Source: a bacterium
GTDB lineage: Bacteria > Pseudomonadota > Alphaproteobacteria > Caulobacterales > Hyphomonadaceae
DNA length: 64,000 bases
Reading direction: 5' to 3'
Assembly (NCBI GenBank): GCA_016125045.1
Contig: WGML01000005.1
Span: forward strand, 1 to 64,000
The position numbers and the translations under genes were made by a program. The notes under the pieces were generated by a model. It saw only the letters and a program-made list of their open reading frames with translations, searched no databases and was not told the DNA's origin. Positions 34,717-42,646 of the stretch are shown piece after piece (the first letter of the stretch is position 1; the number at the start of each line of letters is the position of its first letter).

Positions 34717-37005
34717 TTAAATTTTGATAGCCAACTGCTGACAAACCCGGCTGATCTCCGTCCGAAAGGGGGCGCCGCCATCCCTCAGGAGATCGTGCAC
34801 GGTTGGCGCCAACCGTGACAGGTCGGTTGATCGTATCGTCTGCTTGATCAGCGGCAGGCGCGCCGCCGACATCGACAGGCTGCGATAGCCGAGCGCAAGC
34901 AGGGTGAGCGCCTCGATCGGACGGCCCGCCGCCTCACCGCAGACGGAGATCGGAACGCCTGCGTCGCCGGCGCGCTGAACCATCCGGTCAAGGAGAACAA
35001 GCGCCGGGCGGGACAGGAGGTCATAGCGGCCCCAGACGCGCGTGTTCTCCCGGTCCGCGGCGAAGAAGAACTGCATCAGATCATTCGTGCCGACCGACAG
35101 GAAATCGGCCTTGCCCTTCAGATGATCGATCGAGAAAGCGAGCGACGGCGTCTCGACCATCGCGCCGACGAGGACGCGGGCGGGCGCCGACCGCCCGAAC
35201 TTCAGCGTCCATTCGATCTCGGCGTCGAGCAGGCTGCGCGCCTCCTCGAACTCATCGACGGTTGCAACCATCGGAAACATCACACGCAGCGTCCGGCCCG
35301 CGGCGGCGCGGGTGAGCGCGCGCAGCTGACGGCGGAAGAAGTAGGGATGATCGAGCGCCATCCGCAGCGCGCGCCATCCGAGCGCCGGGTTTTCCTCGCG
35401 ATCCCGACGGCCCATGAAGGGGGCGACCTTGTCGCCGCCGAGGTCGATCGTGCGGAAGGTGACCGGCCGGCCGTCCGCCCGGTCCATCACCGACGCGTAG
35501 AAGCGCGTCTGCTCATCCAGTCCCGGCATGGTTTCCGACGCCATGAACTGGAATTCGGTGCGGAACAGGCCGACGCCGCTTGCTCCAACCGCGTCGAGAT
35601 GATCAAGGTCGAAGGAGAGACCCGCATTGATCATCAACTCGCAGTCGACGCCGTCGATCGTGCGCGCGGGCTCATCGCGGAGCCGGGCGAGTTCGGTGAG
35701 TTGTTCGTCCTTCAGGAGCTGGCGGGCGCGGAAACTCTCGACGCGCTCCGCCTCGGGCCTGATGTTGACGATGCCCGCCTCAGCGTCGACCATCAGCCGG
35801 TCGCCGGGCTCGACCCCGTTGACCAGCCCTTCGAGCCCGCCAATCGCCGGCACGCCCATCGCGCGGGCGACGATCGCCGCATGCGATCCGGCCCCGGTCT
35901 CCTCGAGCACAACGCCCGCGAGGTGCGCGTCGCGATAGTCCAACAGCTCGGCCGGACCGAGCCGGCTCGCCACCAGGATCGATCCCGGCGGAACTGGCGC
36001 CTGTTCATCCCCGCCGCCCGACAGATGCCGCAGCAGCCGGTTGTCGAGATCCTCCAGATCGTGGAGCCGCTCACGCAGCAGACCGTCGCGCGCGCTCCCG
36101 AGCCGCGCGCGGTGCTCCCGGCGCACCCGGTCGACCGCCGCCTCGGCGCTGAGACCAGAGCGCACGGCGTCAGTGAGGCGCGCCTCCCACGACGGGTCGT
36201 GCGCAAAGAGCCGGTAGGTTTCAAGGACGTCCCGGCTCTCTCCGAAGAGCACGGGACCGGCGCGCGTCAGCATCGCATCGATCGATTCGCGCAGCTGGCG
36301 CATGGCGGCCGCAAGCCGCGCCTGCTCCTCGTCGACGTCGGCGGCGAACAGGCGGGCGGCCGACAGAACAGGATCGTGCAGATGGGCCGAACCGATGGCG
36401 AGCCCCTCGTTCAGCGTGCGCCCGTGCAGTTCAAGCGGGCGGGTCGGGCGGACGCCGACCATGACGGCGTCGCCGAGAATGCCCACGAGTTCGGCAAGAA
36501 CCATGGCGATGGTCTGCAGCGCCTCGACCTCTTCATCGTCGTAGACGCGCTCGGTGCGGTTCTGCACCACCAGCACGCCAAGCGCCCCGCCGGCGCGCAG
36601 GATCGGCACGCCGAGGAAGGAATTGAAGGGATCCTCCCCGGTTTCCGGTCGATAGGAGAAACGGGGATGCGCGAAAGCGTCGGTGATCCTGAGCGGCCGT
36701 GCGCTCGAGCAGACGAGACCGACGAGACCCTCATTCTCGGCGAGGCGCGTTCGCCCCACCGCCTCGGCCTTGAGCCCCTCGGTCGCGACGAGCAGAAGAG
36801 TGTTGTCGTCCGCCCGAAGATAGATCGAGCAGACGTCCGCCACCATGGTGTTGGCGACAAGCTCGACGACGGCGGCGAGCCGGTCGGCCCCGGTCGCCTG
36901 TTGCGCCATCATCGCCCGGAGCCTGGTCAGCAGGAGCCGCGCGCCGCCCTGCGACGTCCGGGCGCGATCGGGCGGCCGGTCGCCCGGCGGGGAGCGATCA
37001 GGCAT
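34717..37005 (-). CDS. ptsP: Phosphoenolpyruvate-protein phosphotransferase PtsP (EI-Ntr)
   Basis: 762 residues. A GAF domain (about 25-165) precedes the PTS enzyme I core, the layout of EI-Ntr. The active histidine is H375 in GAGSHAAIVARAMG, and the C-terminal PEP-binding barrel has FRTEFQFM, ENPALGWRALRMAL and GTNDLMQFFFA. It phosphorylates HPr-type carriers with PEP and links nitrogen state to regulation. The HPr and EIIA-Man-like proteins encoded at 60438-61123 are plausible partners. The gene follows lysC by 71 bp on the same strand. Confidence 0.95.
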   Translation of the reverse strand: MPDRSPPGDRPPDRARTSQGGARLLLTRLRAMMAQQATGADRLAAVVELVANTMVADVCSIYLRADDNTLLLVATEGLKAEAVGRTRLAENEGLVGLVCSSARPLRITDAFAHPRFSYRPETGEDPFNSFLGVPILRAGGALGVLVVQNRTERVYDDEEVEALQTIAMVLAELVGILGDAVMVGVRPTRPLELHGRTLNEGLAIGSAHLHDPVLSAARLFAADVDEEQARLAAAMRQLRESIDAMLTRAGPVLFGESRDVLETYRLFAHDPSWEARLTDAVRSGLSAEAAVDRVRREHRARLGSARDGLLRERLHDLEDLDNRLLRHLSGGGDEQAPVPPGSILVASRLGPAELLDYRDAHLAGVVLEETGAGSHAAIVARAMGVPAIGGLEGLVNGVEPGDRLMVDAEAGIVNIRPEAERVESFRARQLLKDEQLTELARLRDEPARTIDGVDCELMINAGLSFDLDHLDAVGASGVGLFRTEFQFMASETMPGLDEQTRFYASVMDRADGRPVTFRTIDLGGDKVAPFMGRRDREENPALGWRALRMALDHPYFFRRQLRALTRAAAGRTLRVMFPMVATVDEFEEARSLLDAEIEWTLKFGRSAPARVLVGAMVETPSLAFSIDHLKGKADFLSVGTNDLMQFFFAADRENTRVWGRYDLLSRPALVLLDRMVQRAGDAGVPISVCGEAAGRPIEALTLLALGYRSLSMSAARLPLIKQTIRSTDLSRLAPTVHDLLRDGGAPFRTEISRVCQQLAIKI

Positions 37006-37076
37006 CTGGGGACCCTCTCGGATCGGCGGTCGACCCTCTCGAGAGGGGGCGGGGAGCGGTGAGACTGGGCAAGGGC

Positions 37077-38336
37077 CTACTCGGCGTCGAGTCCATAGGC
37101 GGTGTGAAGTGCACGAACCGCGAGTTCAGTATAGGACGCATCGATCAGCACGGATATCTTGATCTCCGATGTGGAGATCACCTGAATGTTGATGCCCTTC
37201 CCCGACAGCGCCTCGAACATCGTTTTGGCGACGCCGGTGTGGCTGCGCATGCCAACGCCGATCACCGACACTTTCGCGACCTCGCGGCCGACGGTGAGGG
37301 CTTCGTAGCCGATCTTCTCCTGCAGGCTTTCGAGGCGGGCCTTCGCACGCTCGGCTTCGCGATCCGGAGCGGTGAAGACGATGTTCTGGCGGCCCTCCGA
37401 TCGCGCGCTCGCCTGCACGATCATGTCGACATTCACCCCCTCGTCCGCGAGGGCGCCGAAGATCACCGCCGCGACGCCCGGATTGTCGGCGACCCCGTAC
37501 AGCGTGAACTTTGCTTCGTCCCTGGAGTACGCAACCCCGCTTACGACCTGCTTTTCCAAGATTTCTTCCTCATCGCACACCAGAGTTCCAGCGTCTTCGC
37601 CCGGGACGTCCCCCTCAAAGCTCGACAGCACACGCACACGCACGCGGTGGTTCATCGCCATCTCGACCGAGCGGGTCTGGAGCACTTTCGCGCCGAGCGA
37701 CGCAAACTCCAGCATCTCCTCATAGGAAATCCGGCTCAGCCGCCGCGCCTTCGACACGATGCGGGGGTCGGTGGTGTAGACGCCGTCGACATCGGTATAG
37801 ATGTCGCAGGTTCTCGCCTGCAAGGCTGCGGCGACCGCCACCGCGCTGGTGTCCGACCCGCCCCGACCGAGCGTCGAGACCCGGCCGTTCCGGTCGACGC
37901 CCTGGAATCCGGCGATAACGGCGATCTCGCCGGAGTCGACCGCGGCGGAGAAATGCGGATTGTCGACCCCGATGATCCGCGCCTTCCCGTGCGCCTCGTC
38001 GGTGTTGAGCAGCAATTGCCAGCCGAGCCAGGAGCGCGCCCTCAGGCCTTTGCGCCGCAGGGCGAGGGCGAGCAGTCCGGCGGTCACCTGCTCGCCGGAG
38101 GCGACCACCACATCATATTCATCGTCGAACGCCTGCCCATGGAGGGCGTCGCCCGCGGCGCCGCGCGCGAGTTCTACGAGGGAATTGGTCGCGCCCGCCA
38201 TCGCCGACACGACCACCGCGACGCCGCCGCCGCCGCCGCCACGGGCGCGCGCCTCCACGATCTCGGCGACACGCGCAATCCGGTTGAGGTCGCCGACCGA
38301 GGTTCCCCCGAATTTCATCACCGTGCGCGTAACCAA
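37077..38336 (-). CDS. lysC: Aspartate kinase
   Basis: 419 residues. The kinase domain opens MKFGGTSVGDLNRI and contains GFQGVDRNGRVSTLGRGGSDTSAVAVAAAL and TDVDGVYTTDPR. Two ACT domains follow (about 265-410), which bind lysine or threonine for feedback control. It makes aspartyl phosphate for lysine, threonine and methionine synthesis. The start is TTG 38336, because AGGAGG lies nine bases upstream; the ATG 18 bases in would have no site. Two 14-bp repeats lie just upstream (38374-38401). Confidence 0.95.
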   Translation of the reverse strand: MVTRTVMKFGGTSVGDLNRIARVAEIVEARARGGGGGGVAVVVSAMAGATNSLVELARGAAGDALHGQAFDDEYDVVVASGEQVTAGLLALALRRKGLRARSWLGWQLLLNTDEAHGKARIIGVDNPHFSAAVDSGEIAVIAGFQGVDRNGRVSTLGRGGSDTSAVAVAAALQARTCDIYTDVDGVYTTDPRIVSKARRLSRISYEEMLEFASLGAKVLQTRSVEMAMNHRVRVRVLSSFEGDVPGEDAGTLVCDEEEILEKQVVSGVAYSRDEAKFTLYGVADNPGVAAVIFGALADEGVNVDMIVQASARSEGRQNIVFTAPDREAERAKARLESLQEKIGYEALTVGREVAKVSVIGVGMRSHTGVAKTMFEALSGKGINIQVISTSEIKISVLIDASYTELAVRALHTAYGLDAE

Positions 38337-38373
38337 GGCGAAACGCCTCCTGAGAGTGAGAAACCGCCGCGTT

Positions 38374-38401
38374 CAACCTTGGACAGCCAACCCTGGACAG
38401 C
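38374..38401 (-). repeat. Tandem 14-bp repeat upstream of lysC
   Basis: On the reverse strand GCTGTCCAGGGTTG is followed directly by GCTGTCCAAGGTTG, 14 bp each with one difference. The pair lies 38-65 bp upstream of the lysC start, where an activator or repressor pair could bind, or within the 5' leader of the mRNA. Confidence 0.75.
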
Positions 38402-38538
38402 AAAGTCGGGACGTCCGGTCCTGCGTGAGCGACGGGTCCGGTTGCCCAATTCATCGCGACGCGTCAGAACCGAAGGCCCCTCTCTTACGTAGCGAAGGGG
38501 TCGCTCACAAGTCGCCGAAACCGTGAAGGAGGGGCAGG

Positions 38539-39315
38539 ATGGTGAAAGTGCTGGCGCACGATGCAGCTCCACCCCGCTCGGCGAGCGTCGATCCGGCGGA
38601 GATCGAGAAGTTCCGCGCGATGGCCGCCGACTGGTGGAATCCGGCCGGGAAGTTTCGCCCGCTGCACAAGTTCAATCCGGTCCGGCTCGATTTCATCCGC
38701 AATCTCGCGGTGCGGCATTTCGCACGTGATGACGCCGCGAGGCGGCCGCTCGATGGTCTCAGACTGCTGGATGTCGGCTGCGGAGGGGGGCTTGTGGCGG
38801 AACCCATGGCCCGCCTCGGCGCCTCCGTCGTCGGGGTGGACGCGGGAGAAGCCAATATCAAGGCGGCGAGCGTTCATGCGACGGAAGCGGGCGTCGACGT
38901 CGACTATCGGGTGGGAACGGTCGAGGGCCTGATCGGCGCCGGAGAAGCCCCGTTCGACATCGTCCTGACGCTCGAAGTCGTCGAACATGTGGTTGATCCC
39001 GCACGCTTCCTATCGGATTGCGCGGCCCTCGTGAAACCTGGCGGGATCTTGGTGGTCGCGACGCTGAACCGAACCCCGAAAGCGTTCGCGCTCGCGATCG
39101 TGGGAGCCGAGCATGTGCTGCGCTGGCTTCCGGTCGGCACCCATGACTGGTCGAAATTCGTCACCCCCGCCGAAGCCAGGGCGGCGCTCGTCGGCGCGGG
39201 GCTCCGCGTCGACCCGCCGATCGGTGTGAGCTTCTCGCCGCTGCAGGACCGCTGGTCGCTCTCGCGGGACACCGGGGTCAACTACATGCTGACCGCCGTT
39301 CGCGAGGTCAGTTGA
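38539..39315 (+). CDS. ubiG: Ubiquinone biosynthesis O-methyltransferase
   Basis: 258 residues. Near the N-terminus EIEKFRAMAADWWNPAGKFRPLHKFNPVRLDFI is the UbiG signature. The SAM motif is LLDVGCGGGLVAEPMARLGA, and NRTPKAFALAIVGAEHVLRWLPVGTHDW is diagnostic of the C-terminal half. It catalyses both O-methylations of the ubiquinone ring, in the cytoplasm or loosely on the membrane. AAGGAGGGG lies four to eight bases before the ATG. It is divergent from lysC, as in many alphaproteobacteria, and its last 8 bp overlap the convergent DUF1178 gene. Confidence 0.96.
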   Translation: MVKVLAHDAAPPRSASVDPAEIEKFRAMAADWWNPAGKFRPLHKFNPVRLDFIRNLAVRHFARDDAARRPLDGLRLLDVGCGGGLVAEPMARLGASVVGVDAGEANIKAASVHATEAGVDVDYRVGTVEGLIGAGEAPFDIVLTLEVVEHVVDPARFLSDCAALVKPGGILVVATLNRTPKAFALAIVGAEHVLRWLPVGTHDWSKFVTPAEARAALVGAGLRVDPPIGVSFSPLQDRWSLSRDTGVNYMLTAVREVS

Positions 39316-39739
39316 TCTTGTCCGGCGGCGGCGGACGCGGCGGCGCAAACGGCGCGGGCAGCGGGGTCGCGGGGACGCCCTCCTCCATCAGCTCCTTCGC
39401 CGTGTCCGGGTTCACTTCGCCCCACACGGGCCGATGGTCGACATCTCCATAGAACATCGCACGCGCCTCGTCCGCGAACCGGTCGCCGACGAATTCATGC
39501 GTTTCGGCAATGTGAGCGCGCACCTTCGCGGCGATCCGGGCGAGGTCCTCCGGGCCGGGCTCCTTCGCGCTCCTCGACGATCGGACGGCTGGAGCCATGA
39601 TCTGCTTGCGGACTTCCGCAGACCCGCACACCGGACATTCGATCAATGACCGCGCGCTTTGATCGTCGTACGCGCCGGACGAGGCGAACCAGGCCTCGAA
39701 CGCATGCTCCGCGTCACAGACAAGCGCATACCGGATCAT
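39308..39739 (-). CDS. DUF1178 protein
   Basis: 143 residues. MIRYALVCDAEHAFEAWFASSGAYDDQ opens the protein, and the ECPVCGS motif with an earlier CDAEH suggests a metal- or zinc-ribbon-like site. HIAETHEFVGDRFADEARAMFYGDVDHRPVWGE is the conserved core of DUF1178, an alphaproteobacterial and betaproteobacterial family of unknown function. The tail is Pro-rich. It lies between ubiG and grxC, a common arrangement in this class. Confidence 0.88.
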   Translation of the reverse strand: MIRYALVCDAEHAFEAWFASSGAYDDQSARSLIECPVCGSAEVRKQIMAPAVRSSRSAKEPGPEDLARIAAKVRAHIAETHEFVGDRFADEARAMFYGDVDHRPVWGEVNPDTAKELMEEGVPATPLPAPFAPPRPPPPDKIN

Positions 39740-39764
39740 GGGCGCCGCGCCACGAACATCCGGG

Positions 39765-40019
39765 TCAGCGAAGCAGCGGATCGAGTCCGCCCGCGCGATC
39801 CAGCGCGTGCAGATCGTCCGACCCGCCGATATGCCGCCCGTCGATGAAGATCTGCGGATAGGTGCGCCCGCCATTGGACCGGCTCAGCATGTCGTCGCGC
39901 AAGGCGGGATCAGCGCCGGCGTTGAGCTCCTGGTAGGCGGCGCCCTTGCGGTCGAGCAGAGCTTTGGCGGCGGCGCAATAGCCGCACCAGTCCCGCGTGT
40001 AGATTTCTATCTTCGCCAA
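39765..40019 (-). CDS. grxC: Glutaredoxin 3
   Basis: 84 residues beginning MAKIEIYTRDWCGYCAAAK, with the redox pair C12 and C15 (CGYC), the TYPQIFI cis-proline loop and GGSDDLHALD glutathione site. It reduces protein disulphides with glutathione. The start is TTG 40019, with GGGAG about 10 bases upstream; the longer reading from 40100 has no support. It lies 25 bp upstream of the DUF1178 gene on the same strand and 31 bp behind comF. Confidence 0.93.
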   Translation of the reverse strand: MAKIEIYTRDWCGYCAAAKALLDRKGAAYQELNAGADPALRDDMLSRSNGGRTYPQIFIDGRHIGGSDDLHALDRAGGLDPLLR

Positions 40020-40050
40020 GGCGACAATGCTCCCGTGCAGACCTGAACCG

Positions 40051-40917
40051 CTATATAGGGTGCGTTCCCGCCCCGGCAACGCGGGCCAGGGTGAGGACAT
40101 CGACCCGGGCGGCGCCGGACCGCTTCAGCACCCGGGCGCAGGCTTCCACCGTCGCCCCGGTGGTCAGCACGTCATCGACCAGCACCACGGACCGCCCGGC
40201 GATGCGGCTCACCGCGCCTTTTTGCACCGTGAAGGCGCCCTGCACATTTCGCCTGCGGCCGTCGGCGGTGAGGCCTGCCTGCGACGGGGTGGACCGACGT
40301 CGCACGAGCGCGTCGAGACAGACCCGGACGCCGCAGCGACGAGAGAGCGCAGCGGCGAGCCAGACCGACTGGTTGAAACCGCGCTGCGCCATTCTGAAGC
40401 GGTGAAGCGGCACGGGAACCAGAACATCCGCCTCCGCCAGCACCGCCTCGCCCGCATGGGCCATCCAGGAGCCCATCAGCGCCAGGCCGTCGCGCCGTCC
40501 CTGGCGCTTGAGCGCGAGCACCATCGCGCGTGCGGCGTCGCCATAGAGGAGCGCGGCCCGGGCGCGGTCGTAGGCAGGAGGGGTCACAAGGCAGTCGCCG
40601 CAGACCTGGTCGCGATCGACGTCGATCTCGAAGGGTTCACCGCAGCGCGCGCAGATCGGGCCACGCACGAAGTCGAGCGAGGGCCAGAGGTCAGGCTCGA
40701 TCCCGCCTGGACCCGCAATCGCCTCGCCGGTGATGAGGGAGCGCCGCGGCCAGATCACCCTCGCAAGATGAGCGGCCGCCGCGGCGATGACCGTCGACCT
40801 GCGGCCGCGAGGGGAATGCCCTTCCGATGCGGCCTCGGCTATATGCAACCGTGATGACTTCGCCACCCCCACCCCCCCCTTCCCGACCGCCCGTGGACGG
40901 GCTGGATGATCGAGCAC
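40051..40917 (-). CDS. comF: ComF family phosphoribosyltransferase
   Basis: Up to 288 residues; the true start is uncertain because the reading from 40917 overlaps the divergent methyltransferase gene. A four-cysteine zinc finger (ICARCGEPF and QVCGDCL) is followed by VPVPLHRFRMAQRGFNQ and the PRPP loop VVLVDDVLTTGATVEACA. ComF proteins support DNA uptake and recombination in naturally competent bacteria, though the gene is widespread in non-competent ones too. TTG 40848 or a GTG near 40866 are shorter starts with weak sites. Confidence 0.88.
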   Translation of the reverse strand: MLDHPARPRAVGKGGVGVAKSSRLHIAEAASEGHSPRGRRSTVIAAAAAHLARVIWPRRSLITGEAIAGPGGIEPDLWPSLDFVRGPICARCGEPFEIDVDRDQVCGDCLVTPPAYDRARAALLYGDAARAMVLALKRQGRRDGLALMGSWMAHAGEAVLAEADVLVPVPLHRFRMAQRGFNQSVWLAAALSRRCGVRVCLDALVRRRSTPSQAGLTADGRRRNVQGAFTVQKGAVSRIAGRSVVLVDDVLTTGATVEACARVLKRSGAARVDVLTLARVAGAGTHPI

Positions 40918-41870
40918 TGATCTTCGACCGGCGCCGTCACGCCCGGCGGCGCGAGCGCACCCGCCGCGAGTTTCCCGCCCACGCCTTCCTCAAAGACCTT
41001 GCGGCGGAGGATATTGTCGAGCGGCTGGCCGCGGTGAACCGTTCCTTTCCGCGCGTGCTTGATCTTGGCGCACATGACGGCCGGCTGGGAAGGCGCCTTG
41101 CATCGGACCCGCTTCTCGCCCCCCGGATCGGCGAGGTGTTCAGCTGCGATCTTGCTCCGGGCTGGCCCAAGGCGCCGCTCGGCGTCGCGGCTGATGAGGA
41201 AGCCCTGCCCTTCCGGGACGGTTCGCTCGATCTCGTCGTCTCGGCGATGAGCCTGCACTGGGTGAACGATCTTCCCGGCGCGCTGATCCAGGTTCGGCGG
41301 GCGCTGAAACCGGACGGGCTTTTCATCGGCGTTCTGCCCGGCGGCCGGACGCTTCAGGAACTGCGCCGGGCGCTGCTTCTGGCCGAGGCGCAGGTCCGCG
41401 GCGGCGCGGGGATGCGCGTGTCGCCCTTCCTCGACGTGATTGATGCCGCGCAACTGCTTCAGCGGGCGGGATTCGCAATGCCGGTGAGCGATTCCGAGAC
41501 GCGCACCGTTCGCTACCCGGATGTCTTTGCCCTGTTTTCCGAGCTGCGTGGGCTGGGTGAGACGGCGGCCTTCCGCACCGCCGCACCGCCGCTGTCCCGG
41601 CGCATCCTCACCCGCGCGGCGGAGATCTATTCCGACGCGTTCAGCGACCCGGATGGGAGGATCAGGGCGACCGTCGAACTGGTCGCGATGTCCGGATGGG
41701 CCCCGGCCCCGACGCAGCCCAAACCGCTGCGGCCGGGAAGCGCCAAGACCCGGCTCGCCGACGCCCTCGGAGTGAAGGAGCAGGCGGCGGGAGACGCGGC
41801 GATACCAAGGAGGCTGGCGCGGCCGTCTCCGGATCAATCCGGCGGTGAGGACCCATCGGGCGAAGGCTGA
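40854..41870 (+). CDS. NDUFAF5-like SAM-dependent methyltransferase
   Basis: 338 residues. IFDRRRHARRRERTRREF near the N-terminus matches the NDUFAF5/C20orf7 group, and the SAM loop is VLDLGAHDGRLGRRL. The later AMSLHWVNDLPGALIQVRRALKPDGLFIG is typical of this BioC-like branch. In mitochondria NDUFAF5 helps complex I assembly by hydroxylating an arginine of NDUFS7; the alphaproteobacterial protein probably has a related role. The ATG at 40854 lies inside the start region of the divergent comF. Its 3' end overlaps the convergent TetR gene by 37 bp. Confidence 0.85.
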   Translation: MTSPPPPPPSRPPVDGLDDRALIFDRRRHARRRERTRREFPAHAFLKDLAAEDIVERLAAVNRSFPRVLDLGAHDGRLGRRLASDPLLAPRIGEVFSCDLAPGWPKAPLGVAADEEALPFRDGSLDLVVSAMSLHWVNDLPGALIQVRRALKPDGLFIGVLPGGRTLQELRRALLLAEAQVRGGAGMRVSPFLDVIDAAQLLQRAGFAMPVSDSETRTVRYPDVFALFSELRGLGETAAFRTAAPPLSRRILTRAAEIYSDAFSDPDGRIRATVELVAMSGWAPAPTQPKPLRPGSAKTRLADALGVKEQAAGDAAIPRRLARPSPDQSGGEDPSGEG

Positions 41871-42496
41871 GGCGCAGCTGCGGCGCCGGCGAGACCGGAC
41901 AGCACGAAGCGGACGAGCGCCTGAAACCTCGGGTCCTGCGCCGCGGGCTGGCTGTCATTCGCCCAGAGGAACCGGGCGAGACCGAGGAGGAGAATGCTCG
42001 GGCCGGTCACCAGATCGAGCAGGTCGCCGGCGCGGAACCGGCCACGCGCAACCCCGTGTTCGAGCGCTCCGACCAGAAGTCCGCGCATCTCGGCGTCGGC
42101 GCGCTCCATTTCGGCGCGTATCTCCGGGCTGACATCATTGCGAAAGCCTTCCCGGTCGCACCAGGCGGCGACGCGACGGAAACTCTGATTGCCGCGCCAG
42201 CCATCCCAGAGCACGCCGAGCATCGCCTCGAGCCGCGCCTCTGGATCGTCCAACCCGCTGACGTCGCGAAGCTTTTCGGCCATCTCCGACGAGAAGCGCA
42301 CGGCGATGGTGGCGCACACATCATCCTTGCTGGCGAAATGATTGTAGAGCGTTCCCTTTGATATCCCCACCTCGGCGGCGAGGTCCTCCATGGTGACGCG
42401 ATGGAGCTTGTCCTTCCAGAACAGGGCCAGCGCGGTGTCGAGAATGTCCTTCTCCCGCTGCCTGATTTCTCGCTGTTTGCGGGACTCTGTGATCAT
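41834..42496 (-). CDS. TetR/AcrR family transcriptional regulator
   Basis: 220 residues. The N-terminal TetR helix-turn-helix is complete: ILDTALALFWKDKLHRVTMEDLAAEVGISKGTLYNHFASKDDV (about 18-60). The ligand-binding domain is all-helical, and the ligand cannot be told. The gene is divergent from the membrane-anchored hydrolase, with starts 150 bp apart, so it may control that gene and itself. The intergenic stretch holds AT-rich sequence near 42500-42530 with TTGACTATTCGTCAA, an imperfect palindrome that could be its operator. Confidence 0.87.
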   Translation of the reverse strand: MITESRKQREIRQREKDILDTALALFWKDKLHRVTMEDLAAEVGISKGTLYNHFASKDDVCATIAVRFSSEMAEKLRDVSGLDDPEARLEAMLGVLWDGWRGNQSFRRVAAWCDREGFRNDVSPEIRAEMERADAEMRGLLVGALEHGVARGRFRAGDLLDLVTGPSILLLGLARFLWANDSQPAAQDPRFQALVRFVLSGLAGAAAAPQPSPDGSSPPD

Positions 42497-42511
42497 ATTT
42501 CGACGCTAGGT

Positions 42512-42534
42512 CATAAATTGACTATTCGTCAAGA
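42512..42534. promoter_or_regulatory. Candidate TetR operator
   Basis: The AT-rich stretch between the divergent TetR and hydrolase genes contains TTGAC-TATTC-GTCAA, 5-bp inverted arms around a 5-bp centre, about 20 bp upstream of the TetR start codon. TetR regulators usually bind such palindromes in the shared intergenic region. Confidence 0.45.
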
Positions 42535-42646
42535 ACATGGTTGACTGCCGTTGAACCCGTGTCCGGCGCACGTTGGGTCATGTTACGTTTCGGACGCTCG
42601 CGCGGAGCCGCCTGTTCGGCCGAATTCCAGAGGGGTGATCGGGCTC

